Shown here piece after piece: positions 6,841-15,064 of a DNA stretch of 26,597 bases. The position numbers and the translations under genes are program-made. The stretch is from Eubacteriales Family XIII. Incertae Sedis bacterium (GTDB taxonomy: Bacteria; Bacillota; Clostridia; Peptostreptococcales; Anaerovoracaceae). The stretch lies in assembly GCA_031278255.1 (NCBI GenBank), contig JAITKU010000126.1:1-26597 (forward strand), read 5' to 3'. The stretch's first letter is position 1, and every line of letters begins with the position of its first letter. The notes under the pieces were generated by a model. The model searched no databases, was not told the origin of the DNA, and saw only the letters and a list, made by a program, of their open reading frames with translations.

Positions 6841-7013
6841 CGACATCGAGATGGAGCGTTCCCTGCTGCGGGATCCCAAGGAACTCGCGGGACGGATACC
6901 GGATACCGATCCTCGGTATCTGTCTCGGCCGTCAGGCCGTCTGTGAAGCTTTCGGCGCGCGCGTTTCCTGCGCAAAGACGCCGATGCGCGGCGGCGGGTT
7001 CCCCGCCGCATGA
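6841..7013 (+). pseudogene. Relic of a TrpG/PabA-type glutamine amidotransferase
   Basis: The frame from 6903 reads IPILGICLGRQAVCEAFG then ARVSCAKTPMRGG, ending at TGA 7011-7013. This matches the class I amidotransferase nucleophile region of anthranilate or aminodeoxychorismate synthase component II (PILGVCLGHQAI.EAFGG.V..A...MHG), with the catalytic Cys kept and the His of GHQ changed to Arg. Upstream, another frame reads DPKELAGRIP (about 6870-6899), the expected preceding segment. The frames are split by a perfect 7-bp tandem duplication (CGGATAC at 6893-6899 and 6900-6906). The N-terminal half and the catalytic His-Glu region are missing, so it cannot encode an active enzyme. Confidence 0.75.
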
Positions 7014-7090
7014 TCCGGTATGCGAACACCCATTCTGTACTGTATATTGTAATTTTTCTGAAATGCGCGTGTAATAAAAGAAAAAAAATC

Positions 7091-7119
7091 AAAAAACGGG
7101 CCGCAAGGCCCGTTTTTTT
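7091..7119. terminator. Two-way intrinsic terminator ahead of mraZ
   Basis: ACGGGCC and GGCCCGT form a 7-bp GC-rich stem around the tetraloop GCAA (7103-7106). Seven T residues follow on the + strand (7113-7119) and six A residues precede (7091-7096), extending the stem and giving a U-run on the reverse transcript as well. It would stop read-through from the secreted protein gene into the dcw cluster. Confidence 0.9.
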
Positions 7120-7130
7120 GCGCGTTCATG

Positions 7131-7159
7131 TTGAAAATAGGAGTAAAAAGGAGTAATAT
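7131..7159 (+). promoter_or_regulatory. Sigma-A-type promoter of mraZ and the dcw operon
   Basis: TTGAAA at 7131-7136 and TAATAT at 7154-7159 are separated by exactly 17 bases. Transcription would begin near 7166, leaving a leader of about 43 bases before mraZ. It lies directly after the intrinsic terminator, so it probably drives the whole downstream cluster. Confidence 0.75.
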
Positions 7160-7173
7160 GGAGGGGCAAGGAT
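7139..7173 (+). promoter_or_regulatory. Putative MraZ box: four direct repeats spaced 10 bp
   Basis: AGGAG (7139), AGGAG (7149), TGGAG (7159) and AGGAT (7169) recur with an exact 10-bp period across the promoter. Known MraZ operators consist of three or four short G-rich direct repeats at 10-bp spacing (TGGGN repeats in Escherichia coli) upstream of mraZ. Position, period and G-rich core agree, although the core differs. The repeats cover the spacer and -10 box, consistent with autorepression. Confidence 0.6.
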
Positions 7174-7208
7174 GACTTTTATTGTTTCGGTCGATTCGGG
7201 GGCGGAAA

Positions 7209-7736
7209 ATGCTCGGAAGTTACGCGTACAACTCCATAGACGAGACGGGACGGATGTTTATGCCGGCGAAATTCTGCGAGGATTTTGACGTGAACAAGAG
7301 CGCGGAGGACGCGGCGGCGGTCGCGGCACCCCTTTCGGGCAAGTTGCGCAAGAACTACGCGGGCCGCTGCGTCATCGTTCACGGCATAGAGTCCTGCCTC
7401 TACGCCTATCCCGTGCAAAACTGGGAGCGGCTTATCGCGGATTTGCACACGTTGCCGAGCGACGACGACAATATACGTGACCTGCTCAGACATTATATGG
7501 GCAGTTCCACCTTTTGCGACATCGACAAGCAGGGGCGGCTTACGATCCCGCAGGAAGCGCGGAATTACGCCGGACTCGTGCGGGAACTCGCCTGCGTCGG
7601 CATGGTGGACGTGCTTGAGATATGGGATCGCGAGACCTATACGGAGACGATGAAAAACAAGAATCTTAAAGAGATTAACAATTATGTATCGAATTTCAAG
7701 CGCAGACGCGCGCAGGAGAGGCCGGGGGATCGGTAG
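7209..7736 (+). CDS. mraZ: Transcriptional regulator MraZ
   Basis: MraZ is a DNA-binding protein with two SpoVT/AbrB-like halves that controls the dcw operon. ATG 7209 is chosen over an in-frame TTG at 7182 because MLGSYAYNSIDETGR lines up with the family start MF.GEY.HSIDAKGR, and GGGGGCGG lies just upstream. The first DNA-contact motif is DETGRMFMPAKF and the second DKQGRLTIPQEAR, each with the conserved GR. At 175 residues it exceeds the usual length of about 143. The extra residues lie mainly after AKFCEDFDV, an Ala/Lys-rich insertion between the first motif and GRCVIVHGIESCLYAYP. Confidence 0.92.
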   Translation: MLGSYAYNSIDETGRMFMPAKFCEDFDVNKSAEDAAAVAAPLSGKLRKNYAGRCVIVHGIESCLYAYPVQNWERLIADLHTLPSDDDNIRDLLRHYMGSSTFCDIDKQGRLTIPQEARNYAGLVRELACVGMVDVLEIWDRETYTETMKNKNLKEINNYVSNFKRRRAQERPGDR

Positions 7737-7772
7737 CGCGGGCCGCGCGGCGCGAAAGCGGGGGAGGGCAGG

Positions 7773-8744
7773 ATGGAATTTCGGCACAGGCCCGTACTGC
7801 TTGCGGAGACGCTAAAGGGACTCGCCCCGCGCGCGAACGGCGTCTACGCGGACGGCACCCTCGGCGGCGGCGGACACGCGGCGGCGATATGCGCGCGGCT
7901 CGCGTCGGACGGACTGCTGCTCGGTATCGACAGGGACGCGGCGGCCGTGGCGGCGGCGCGGGAAAGGCTTCACGCCTACCCCTGCGCCAAACTGTTCGTT
8001 CAGGGCGACTTCAAGAACATCGCGCGCATCCTGCGCGAGAACGAACTTTGCGGGCTGGACGGCGCGTTGCTCGATCTGGGGGTTTCCTCTTTCCAGCTCG
8101 ACGAACCGGACAGGGGCTTTTCCTACATGCACGACGCGCCGCTCGACATGCGCATGGACGCCTCCGCCAAACTTACGGCAGAGGATGTGGTGAACGACTA
8201 TTCGCAGGACGCGCTGACGCGTATCCTCGCGCAATACGGGGAGGAACGCTGGGCCTCGCGTATCGGCGCTTTCATCGTGAAGCGCCGTAACGCGGGACGG
8301 ATCAGCCGGACGGGCGAACTGGTGGATATCGTAAAGGCGGCCGTCCCGGCCTCGGCCCGGCGCGCGGGTCCGCATCCCGCGAAGCGCAGCTTTCAGGCCC
8401 TCCGCATAGAGGTGAACGGGGAACTCGACGGCCTCGACGCGGCTTTGGACGCTTTCATCGACTGCCTGCGTCCCCGCGCAAGACTCTGCGTGATCTCTTT
8501 CCATTCGCTGGAGGACCGCATCGTCAAGGAGGTGTTCGCGCGGCGCGAAAACCCCTGCGTCTGCCCGAAAAACCTGCCCGCTTGCGTCTGCGGCAAACTG
8601 TCCTGCGGCCGGCGGATCACGCGTAAGCCCATTCGGGCCTCCGAAGCGGAGTTGCTGGAAAACCCGCGGGCGCGCAGCGCCAAACTGCGCATATTCGAGA
8701 AAGGGACATCGGCGCAAAGGGCCGCGTCCGAGGGCACAAGATAA
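7773..8744 (+). CDS. rsmH: 16S rRNA (cytosine-1402-N4)-methyltransferase RsmH
   Basis: RsmH (formerly MraW) methylates N4 of C1402 in 16S rRNA using S-adenosylmethionine. The 323-residue product starts at ATG 7773 after GGGGGAGGG. MEFRHRPVLLAE is the standard N-terminus. Motif I, the SAM-binding loop, is YADGTLGGGGHA at about residues 25-36. DLGVSSFQLD and the catalytic-core segment ISFHSLEDRIVKEVF (about 239-253) follow. A Cys-rich tail (NPCVCPKNLPACVCGKLSC) precedes ITRKPI, as often seen in clostridial members. It lies second in the cluster, as usual. Confidence 0.97.
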   Translation: MEFRHRPVLLAETLKGLAPRANGVYADGTLGGGGHAAAICARLASDGLLLGIDRDAAAVAAARERLHAYPCAKLFVQGDFKNIARILRENELCGLDGALLDLGVSSFQLDEPDRGFSYMHDAPLDMRMDASAKLTAEDVVNDYSQDALTRILAQYGEERWASRIGAFIVKRRNAGRISRTGELVDIVKAAVPASARRAGPHPAKRSFQALRIEVNGELDGLDAALDAFIDCLRPRARLCVISFHSLEDRIVKEVFARRENPCVCPKNLPACVCGKLSCGRRITRKPIRASEAELLENPRARSAKLRIFEKGTSAQRAASEGTR

Positions 8745-8764
8745 ATAAGGAGAGGATTCAGAAC

Positions 8765-9232
8765 ATGCCTGCCGTGCGCAAGACCTACAATTTCAGAGAA
8801 AGGAGTCGGGAATTCGACTTTCGCCACGGTTTCAGCCCCTTGTCCGCGGTGCCCGCGAAGCCGGAAACGAAGCCGGCGCGCAAGAAAGCCAAGGAGAACA
8901 TCTCCGTATGGGACAAGGGCGGGATGCTGCTGCTCCTGTTGCTCGCGGGAAGCCTCGGCATAGCCATGATCATCGCCACCGCCTTTATGAGTTCCGTTCA
9001 ATACGAGATCAACCGAATCGAGAAGAATACGGAGACAACCCTGGCGGAGATCGAGAAGTTGTCCGTGAAGATCGAAAAGGGCACGGGGATCAACGTGGTC
9101 GAATTGCGCGCGATTCAGGAACTCGGCATGATCTACCCCACCGCGGAACAGGTGGTGTACATAGAAGAAGAACCCGCGCCCATGAACGATTTCGCGCAGT
9201 ACATCCGCGAGAATGCGTATCAGTTATGGTAA
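8765..9232 (+). CDS. ftsL: Cell division protein FtsL
   Basis: The 155-residue product is a bitopic division protein at the expected FtsL position between rsmH and the class B PBP. AAGGAGAGG precedes the ATG. The cytoplasmic part (1-50) is basic. One membrane segment covers about 52-75. A heptad-like coiled coil follows at about 76-112 (INRIEKNTETTLAEIEKL). ELGMIYP near the end resembles the A..LGM..P segment typical of FtsL. FtsL forms the FtsQLB (DivIB-FtsL-DivIC) complex that activates septal synthesis. Sequence conservation is low in this family, so the call rests on topology and context. Confidence 0.85.
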   Translation: MPAVRKTYNFRERSREFDFRHGFSPLSAVPAKPETKPARKKAKENISVWDKGGMLLLLLLAGSLGIAMIIATAFMSSVQYEINRIEKNTETTLAEIEKLSVKIEKGTGINVVELRAIQELGMIYPTAEQVVYIEEEPAPMNDFAQYIRENAYQLW

Positions 9233-11262
9233 ATTTTTACAGAACGCAAAAAGCGGATATCGATGCCCGTACGCGACGGCGGATTCTCCTGTCTTTCGCA
9301 ATCGGCGCGCTGTTCCTCACGGGTTTGGCTTTTCGTATCGGCTGGATCACGGTGATAGCCGGCGACAAGTACGCCAAGCTGGCGCAGGAGAGCCAGACCA
9401 GAGACCAGCTTATCCCCGCGCAGCGCGGCGGGATATACGACAGAAACATGACGGAACTCGCGGTCAGCGCCGTTTCGTATCGCGTATGGGCCAGACTCGC
9501 GGACGTAGCGACCGGCGATTCCGAGGAACTGCGCGCGCTGCGCTTTGAAAAGACCGTCTCGACGCTTGCGGAAGAACTCGGCCTCGCGGCCGAGTCCGTG
9601 CGCGAAATGCTCGGGCGCGACAACCTGATGGTGCGCATCGCAAACGATGTGAGCGAGGAGCGGATCGCGGCCGTGACGGCCCGTATCGGTGCGGAGGGGC
9701 TTACGGGTATCGAGATCGAGCAATACGATGAACGTTACTATCCCTACGGGCCTTTCGCGGCGCATGTACTCGGCGCCGTGGACGACGACGGCAAGGGCCT
9801 GAGCGGGATCGAACTGGCGCACGAAAAGGACCTCACGGGCATTGCGGGCCGCTGGATCAAAAACGCCGATCTCTACGACTACAGGCTCGCCTACGGAACG
9901 GAGACGCGCTACGAGGCGCAAAACGGTCTGAACGTCGTGCTGACCATAGACGAGACCATACAGCATTACGTGGAAAAAGCCATAAGCAAGGTGCAGGAGA
10001 ACACCGACGCCCTGCGCGTCATGGCCGTCGTCATGGACCCCAAGACCGGGGATATCTTAGGCATGGGCGTCACGCCCGATTTCGATCCCAACGATCCGCG
10101 CACGCCGCCGGATCCCGAGACCGCGGAATACGTGCGGAACCTTTCGCCCGATGCGCAAGTCGAATATCGGAACAATATGTGGCGCAACCCCCTGACGAGC
10201 GAGGTCTACGATCCGGGTTCCACTTTCAAGTTGCTGACGGTCTCCGCCGCGCTGGAGGAACGTGTCAGCACGCCCGGCGACGAATTTTATTGCAGCGGTT
10301 TCTACGAGGTGTCGGGGCAAAGGCTTCGCTGCTGGCGTTACTATAACCCGCACGGCGATGAAACTCTGACGGAAGCGGTCGGGAACTCCTGCAACCCCGT
10401 GATGATACAGCTCGTGCAGCGCATGGGCTACGACAAGTTCTATCGGTATATGGAACTCTTCGGCATCACCGCAAAGACGGGTATCGATTTCCCCGGCGAG
10501 ACGAATTCCCTGGTGCAGGACCGCGATACGGCGGGTCCCGTCGGTCTCGCCACGATGTCCTACGGTCAGGGCATATCGATCACGCCCATACAGCTTGTGA
10601 CGGCGATCTCCGCCATCGGCAACGGCGGCAAGCTGCTGAAGCCCAGACTCGTCAAGGCGCTTGCGGACGATGCCGGCGAGATCGTGAAATCCTTCGATAC
10701 GCAGGTCGTGCGTCAGGTGATCAGCGAACAGACGGCGGCGGAGGTCCGGGGCATTATGGAATACGTCGTGAACGAGAGCGGCGGCAGCGCGGCCAAGATA
10801 CCCGGTTATCGCGTCGGGGGCAAGACCGGCACCGCGGAGAAGCTGGACAACGGCAGCTACAAGACGGGCAAGGTCACGGCCTCCATGATCGCGCTGGCGC
10901 CGATGGAAGATCCGCAGTTGGCCGTACTCGTGATCGTCGATGAGCCGCAGGGCGTCAAATTCGGCAGCACGACGGCGGCCCCGGGCGTCAGGGATATCCT
11001 GTCCGACGTGCTGCGCTATAAGAACATCGCGCCGCAATACACGCAGGAGGAACTCGCGGCCATGCAGCGATCCTACGTTGTCGTGCCGAACCTGACGGGG
11101 ATGCTTTTCAGCGACGCCGCGGGCAAGCTGCTCGGCAGCGGTCTTGACTATATCGCTTCGCCCGCAGGGGATGCGGCGACGGATTTCACGGTGGCGGATC
11201 AATACCCGAAAGCCGGCGACAGCCTGCCCGCGGGCGGGCAGGTTTATCTGTACGGCGAGTAG
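9226..11262 (+). CDS. Class B penicillin-binding protein with one PASTA domain (SpoVD/FtsI type)
   Basis: This septal transpeptidase of 678 residues cross-links peptidoglycan with the FtsW-type polymerase. ATG 9226 overlaps the ftsL end by 7 bases; the longer open frame upstream is only a shadow of ftsL. A membrane anchor lies at about 21-43 and the PBP dimer domain at about 58-250 (RGGIYDRN). The active site has S332-T-F-K335, S388-C-N390 and K533-T-G535. A single C-terminal PASTA domain covers about 617-677 (VVVPNLTGM). One PASTA domain resembles sporulation-specific SpoVD, but in this cluster the gene may be the vegetative FtsI. Which role it plays cannot be told from sequence. Confidence 0.95.
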   Translation: MVNFYRTQKADIDARTRRRILLSFAIGALFLTGLAFRIGWITVIAGDKYAKLAQESQTRDQLIPAQRGGIYDRNMTELAVSAVSYRVWARLADVATGDSEELRALRFEKTVSTLAEELGLAAESVREMLGRDNLMVRIANDVSEERIAAVTARIGAEGLTGIEIEQYDERYYPYGPFAAHVLGAVDDDGKGLSGIELAHEKDLTGIAGRWIKNADLYDYRLAYGTETRYEAQNGLNVVLTIDETIQHYVEKAISKVQENTDALRVMAVVMDPKTGDILGMGVTPDFDPNDPRTPPDPETAEYVRNLSPDAQVEYRNNMWRNPLTSEVYDPGSTFKLLTVSAALEERVSTPGDEFYCSGFYEVSGQRLRCWRYYNPHGDETLTEAVGNSCNPVMIQLVQRMGYDKFYRYMELFGITAKTGIDFPGETNSLVQDRDTAGPVGLATMSYGQGISITPIQLVTAISAIGNGGKLLKPRLVKALADDAGEIVKSFDTQVVRQVISEQTAAEVRGIMEYVVNESGGSAAKIPGYRVGGKTGTAEKLDNGSYKTGKVTASMIALAPMEDPQLAVLVIVDEPQGVKFGSTTAAPGVRDILSDVLRYKNIAPQYTQEELAAMQRSYVVVPNLTGMLFSDAAGKLLGSGLDYIASPAGDAATDFTVADQYPKAGDSLPAGGQVYLYGE

Positions 11263-11285
11263 GCGTTTACAGCGGAGATTTGGAT

Positions 11286-12653
11286 ATGACAGAGTTGCGA
11301 TTGAGCGAGATACGGGAAGCGGTGGACGGCAGGCTGATCTTTGGCGATGCGGACGCGCGCGTGCGCGGCGTCTCGACGGACTCACGGGAGGCGGGGCCCT
11401 CGGACCTGTTCATTCCGCTGATCGGCGAGCGCCATGACGCGCACGACTTCATACCCGATGCGCTGCGGGCGGGCTGCAGGAATTTCATCGTCGCGCGGGA
11501 GGAAGCCGCGCCGGCGGACGGCGCGGCGAACGTGATCCGCGTCGCGGACACGACGCGCGCGCTTTTGGACCTCGCGCGCTTCTACATACGGCGTTTCGAT
11601 CTGAAGAAGCTCGCCGTCACGGGCAGCTCGGGCAAGACGACGACGAAGGAAATGCTCTCGCACATATGCGGCGCGCGCTACCGCACGGCAAAGTCGCAGG
11701 CGAACCGGAACAACGAGATCGGGCTTCCGCTCTCGATCCTCGATATAGAGGCGGGCACGGAGGCGGTGGTTCTCGAGATGGGCATGTACAGGGCCGGCGA
11801 GATAGACCTGCTCGCGGACATCGTGCGTCCGAACGTAGGCGTGATCACGAACGTGGGCACGGCGCACATCAAGAATTTCGAGAGCAGGGACGGCATACGG
11901 GAGGCCAAGCTGGAGATCGCGGCCTACATGGGACCGCAGGACGCGCTGGTCATAAACGCCACGGGCGACGACGCGCTCCGCGCGGCCTGCGCATCCGGTC
12001 CCTACAGGCTCGTCAAGGTGGGCAACACGGGCAAGAGCGACTTCATCCTGTCGGGCGTCGAGAGCGACAACGAAAAGGGGATATCGTTCTTTCTGGAACA
12101 CGGCGAGGAAATGCAGCGCTTCTTCCTGCCCATCCTCGGCATACACAACGCGACCAACGCGGCCCTCGCGGTCGCGGCGGCCTCCTGCGTCGGCGTGAGC
12201 ATGGCGGAGGCGGCGAAACGGCTGAGCAAATTCACCATAAGCAACAAGCTGACGGGCCGAAACGGCATGAAAGTGATAGACGACAGCTACAACGCCAACC
12301 CCGATTCCATGCGCGCGGCCCTCGATATGCTTGAGACGGTGCGGGGCATTCGCAAGATCGCGGTACTCGGCGATATGAACGAGCTGGGCAGACGTTCCGC
12401 CGAGTATCACAGGCAGATCGGCGCTTACGCCGCAGAGAAGCGCGTCGATCTGCTCATCGCCGTCGGCGAAAAGGCCGCCGACATCGCGGCGGGCGCGCGG
12501 GCGGCGAAATCCGCGCCGGAGGTCTTGCATTTTGAAAGCAAGGAACGCGCTCTGGCGGCGATGAAAGGGATATTGACGGCCGGAGACGTGATCCTCGTGA
12601 AAGGTTCGCGCGGCATGGCTATGGAAACACTCGTGAAAAGGATATTGGAATAA
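11286..12653 (+). CDS. murF: UDP-MurNAc-tripeptide--D-Ala-D-Ala ligase MurF
   Basis: MurF adds the D-Ala-D-Ala dipeptide to the UDP-MurNAc-tripeptide, using ATP. It has 455 residues. ATG 11286 is preferred over TTG 11280 because GGAG at 11274-11277 then has an 8-base spacing. Residues 1-100 form the UDP-binding domain (VSTDSREAGPSDLFIPLIGERHD split around the family motif TDSR). The ATP-binding P-loop is VTGSSGKTTTKEM (111-123). NRNNEIGLPL, EMGMYRAGEI and IDDSYNANPDSM are MurF markers. The stop overlaps the mraY start (TAATG). Confidence 0.96.
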   Translation: MTELRLSEIREAVDGRLIFGDADARVRGVSTDSREAGPSDLFIPLIGERHDAHDFIPDALRAGCRNFIVAREEAAPADGAANVIRVADTTRALLDLARFYIRRFDLKKLAVTGSSGKTTTKEMLSHICGARYRTAKSQANRNNEIGLPLSILDIEAGTEAVVLEMGMYRAGEIDLLADIVRPNVGVITNVGTAHIKNFESRDGIREAKLEIAAYMGPQDALVINATGDDALRAACASGPYRLVKVGNTGKSDFILSGVESDNEKGISFFLEHGEEMQRFFLPILGIHNATNAALAVAAASCVGVSMAEAAKRLSKFTISNKLTGRNGMKVIDDSYNANPDSMRAALDMLETVRGIRKIAVLGDMNELGRRSAEYHRQIGAYAAEKRVDLLIAVGEKAADIAAGARAAKSAPEVLHFESKERALAAMKGILTAGDVILVKGSRGMAMETLVKRILE

Positions 12654-13630
12654 TGCCCGCGGTCGGTCATGTGAACATCATCCGCATCCTCCTGACCATG
12701 GCCGCGTCCTACCTCGCGACGGCCCTGTTCACGTGGGTGATGATCCCGTTCCTGCGGCGTCTCAAGGCCGGGCAGAGCATACGGGAGGACGGGCCCGCGT
12801 CGCACCGAAGCAAGAGCGGCACCCCGACGATGGGGGGCATTGCGATCGTGATCGGCGTCGTCGTCGGTTTCTTCGCCTTGAATTCCGTCAGCGTGGATAT
12901 TCTGGTTATGCTTCTGACTTTCGCGGCCTACGCCGCGCTCGGCTTCTTCGACGACTACGTTAAGGTCCGGATGAAGCGGAACCTCGGTCTGACGGCGCCG
13001 CAGAAATTCGCTTTGCAGGTGTGCATCGCGGCGGGGATCGCGATCTATCAATTCCGAAGTCCCGGGAATACGACGATGGTATTCGTTCCGTTTCTGAATG
13101 AGAACGTGGATTTCGGAATCTTCTACATTCCTTTCGTGATCCTCGTTATCGTCGCCATGGTCAACAGCGTGAATTTGACGGACGGACTCGACGGGCTGGC
13201 CGCGGGTATCACCGCCATGGTCGCGCTCTGCATGGCTTTTGCGGGCGGGCTGTTCTCTGACAGCGCCTTTTTCAGCGCCTCGATCTGCGGATCTTGCCTT
13301 GGATTTTTGCTGTTCAACCGGCATCCCGCGCGGATCTTCATGGGGGATACGGGTTCCCTGGCCCTCGGCGGCGGGCTCGCCGCCGTTTCCGTCATACTGC
13401 ATCTGGAACTCATACTGCCGCTCGTCGGCTTCCTGTACGTGCTGGAGGCCCTGTCCGTGATCATTCAGGTGGGCAGCTATAAGTTCCGGGGAAAGCGCGT
13501 GTTCAAGATGGCGCCGCTGCACCATCACTTTGAACTGTGCGGCTGGTCCGAACGCAGGGTCGTGCTGTCGTTCTGGGGCGCGACGGCCCTGACCTCCCTG
13601 TGCGCGATCGCGGCCAGCTATATTTTTTAG
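12653..13630 (+). CDS. mraY: Phospho-MurNAc-pentapeptide transferase MraY
   Basis: MraY transfers phospho-MurNAc-pentapeptide to undecaprenyl phosphate, giving lipid I. The 325-residue polytopic membrane protein shows SHRSKSGTPTMGG (50-62), the catalytic Asp pair D100-D101 in FFDDYVKV, NLTDGLDGLAAG (174-185), the third Asp D232 in FMGDTGS, and the HHH motif at 290-292 in MAPLHHHFEL. About ten membrane segments are apparent. The start ATG shares one base with the murF stop. It is somewhat shorter than the 360-residue proteobacterial forms, as usual in Firmicutes. Confidence 0.97.
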   Translation: MPAVGHVNIIRILLTMAASYLATALFTWVMIPFLRRLKAGQSIREDGPASHRSKSGTPTMGGIAIVIGVVVGFFALNSVSVDILVMLLTFAAYAALGFFDDYVKVRMKRNLGLTAPQKFALQVCIAAGIAIYQFRSPGNTTMVFVPFLNENVDFGIFYIPFVILVIVAMVNSVNLTDGLDGLAAGITAMVALCMAFAGGLFSDSAFFSASICGSCLGFLLFNRHPARIFMGDTGSLALGGGLAAVSVILHLELILPLVGFLYVLEALSVIIQVGSYKFRGKRVFKMAPLHHHFELCGWSERRVVLSFWGATALTSLCAIAASYIF

Positions 13631-13639
13631 GGGAAAGCC

Positions 13640-15037
13640 ATGTGGAACCCGCGGGGAAAAAGGATTCTGATCGTAGGTCTCGGCAAGTCGGGACTCTCTG
13701 CGGCGCGCGCGACGGCCCCTCTCGGCGCCGTGCTGTGGGGATGTGACGCAAAGACCGAAGCGGCGCTCGGCGCGGACGCAGTCCGGCTCTTAGGCGGCGG
13801 CGCGCGCCTTTTTGCGGGCGGTGCGACGCCCCCGCGCGACGCCTCTTTCGATACCTTGATCCTGAGTCCCGGCGTGCCGCCGGACCTGCCTTTCATCCGC
13901 GCCGCGCGGGACGGCGGGGCGGAGGTGATCGGCGAGATCGAACTGGCCTACAGGCTGGGCGGCGGGCGCTATATCGCCGTGACCGGCACGAACGGAAAGA
14001 CCACGACCGCGACGCTCATCGACGCGATCTGCAGGGCCGCCGGCCAAAGGACGGAACTCGTCGGCAACATAGGGCTGCCGGCGACGGACAGGGCGCGCGC
14101 GTCCGCGGACGCAAATACCCTTACGGTGGCGGAACTTTCGAGCTTTCAACTTGAAACGATACGCGATTTTCGGCCGGCGGTGTCGGTGCTTTTGAATATC
14201 ACGCCCGACCATCTGGACCGGCACAAAACCATGGAAAATTACGCCGCCGCCAAGGCGCGCATATTCATGAATCAGACCGAGCGCGACTGCTTTGTCGTGA
14301 ACCGCGACGACGCGGCGGCCTTTGCGCTGGCGGGGAAATGCGCGGCCAAGGTCGTTCCGTTCAGCCGGCTGCAAAGCCTCGACACGGGCGCTTATGTCGA
14401 GAACGGGCGCATTTGCGTGCGCGACGGCGCGGGGCGGCGTTTTGCGATCTGCGGGGCGGACGAACTCAGGATACCGGGCGCGCACAATCTGGAAAACGCG
14501 CTGGCCGCCGCCGCCGCGACGCTGTTTTTTGGCATTCCGGCCGCGGCCATCGCCCGCGCCCTGCGCGATTTTACGGGCGTGGCGCACAGGTTGGAGTTCG
14601 TGGACGCGATCGGCGGCGTGCGCTTCGTCAACGATTCAAAGGGGACGAATCCGGATTCGTCCGTAAAAGCGCTGGAAGCCACGGCGCCCGGCATACTGCT
14701 CATCGCGGGCGGCTACGACAAACGCGCGGATTTCGACGCTTTCATCGACGCTTTCGACGGCAGGGTGAGGAAGCTCCTGCTTCTGGGCGCGACCGCCGAA
14801 AAGATCGCGGCCGCCGCCGCGGCGCGCGGTTTTCGCGACATCGCGTTCTGCGCGGATATGGAGGCCTGCGTGGAAGCGGGCTTCCGCGCGGCCCGGCCCG
14901 GGGATACGGTTTTGCTTTCCCCGGCCTGCGCCAGTTGGGATATGTACGGCTGTTTTGAGGAACGCGGCGAACACTTCAAAACATGCGTGCGCGCGCTCAA
15001 GGACAGAATCGAATCCGCGGCGGGGTTCGCGCGGTAG
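13640..15037 (+). CDS. murD: UDP-MurNAc-L-alanine--D-glutamate ligase MurD
   Basis: MurD adds D-glutamate to UDP-MurNAc-L-Ala with ATP. The product is 465 residues and begins 9 bases after mraY, with AGGGGAAAG as ribosome site. The N-terminal UDP-binding Rossmann domain has VGLGKSGLSAA (12-22) and LSPGVPPD. The P-loop is VTGTNGKTTTATL (114-126), followed by GNIGLPA, AELSSFQLE and LNITPDHLDRH. The C-terminal ligase domain has NDSKGTNPDSSVKALE and LLSPACASWDMY, both MurD hallmarks. Confidence 0.97.
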   Translation: MWNPRGKRILIVGLGKSGLSAARATAPLGAVLWGCDAKTEAALGADAVRLLGGGARLFAGGATPPRDASFDTLILSPGVPPDLPFIRAARDGGAEVIGEIELAYRLGGGRYIAVTGTNGKTTTATLIDAICRAAGQRTELVGNIGLPATDRARASADANTLTVAELSSFQLETIRDFRPAVSVLLNITPDHLDRHKTMENYAAAKARIFMNQTERDCFVVNRDDAAAFALAGKCAAKVVPFSRLQSLDTGAYVENGRICVRDGAGRRFAICGADELRIPGAHNLENALAAAAATLFFGIPAAAIARALRDFTGVAHRLEFVDAIGGVRFVNDSKGTNPDSSVKALEATAPGILLIAGGYDKRADFDAFIDAFDGRVRKLLLLGATAEKIAAAAAARGFRDIAFCADMEACVEAGFRAARPGDTVLLSPACASWDMYGCFEERGEHFKTCVRALKDRIESAAGFAR

Positions 15038-15064
15038 CCGGCAAGGAGAGGGATAAGGAAAAAC

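Noticed and set aside
7047..7077. Promoter-like TTGTAA and TAATAA upstream of the terminator
   Set aside because: The spacing is 19 bases and any transcript would run into the terminator within about 15 bases.
4906..7090. Attachment-site duplication of the tRNA-Leu 3' end
   Set aside because: No second copy of the tRNA 3' end was found downstream, and no integrase gene is present in the window.
7172..7288. 38-codon open frame overlapping the mraZ start, with GGAGGGG in front
   Set aside because: The GGAGGGG lies at or before the predicted transcript start near 7166, so it would not be in the mRNA; it is better read as part of the direct repeats.
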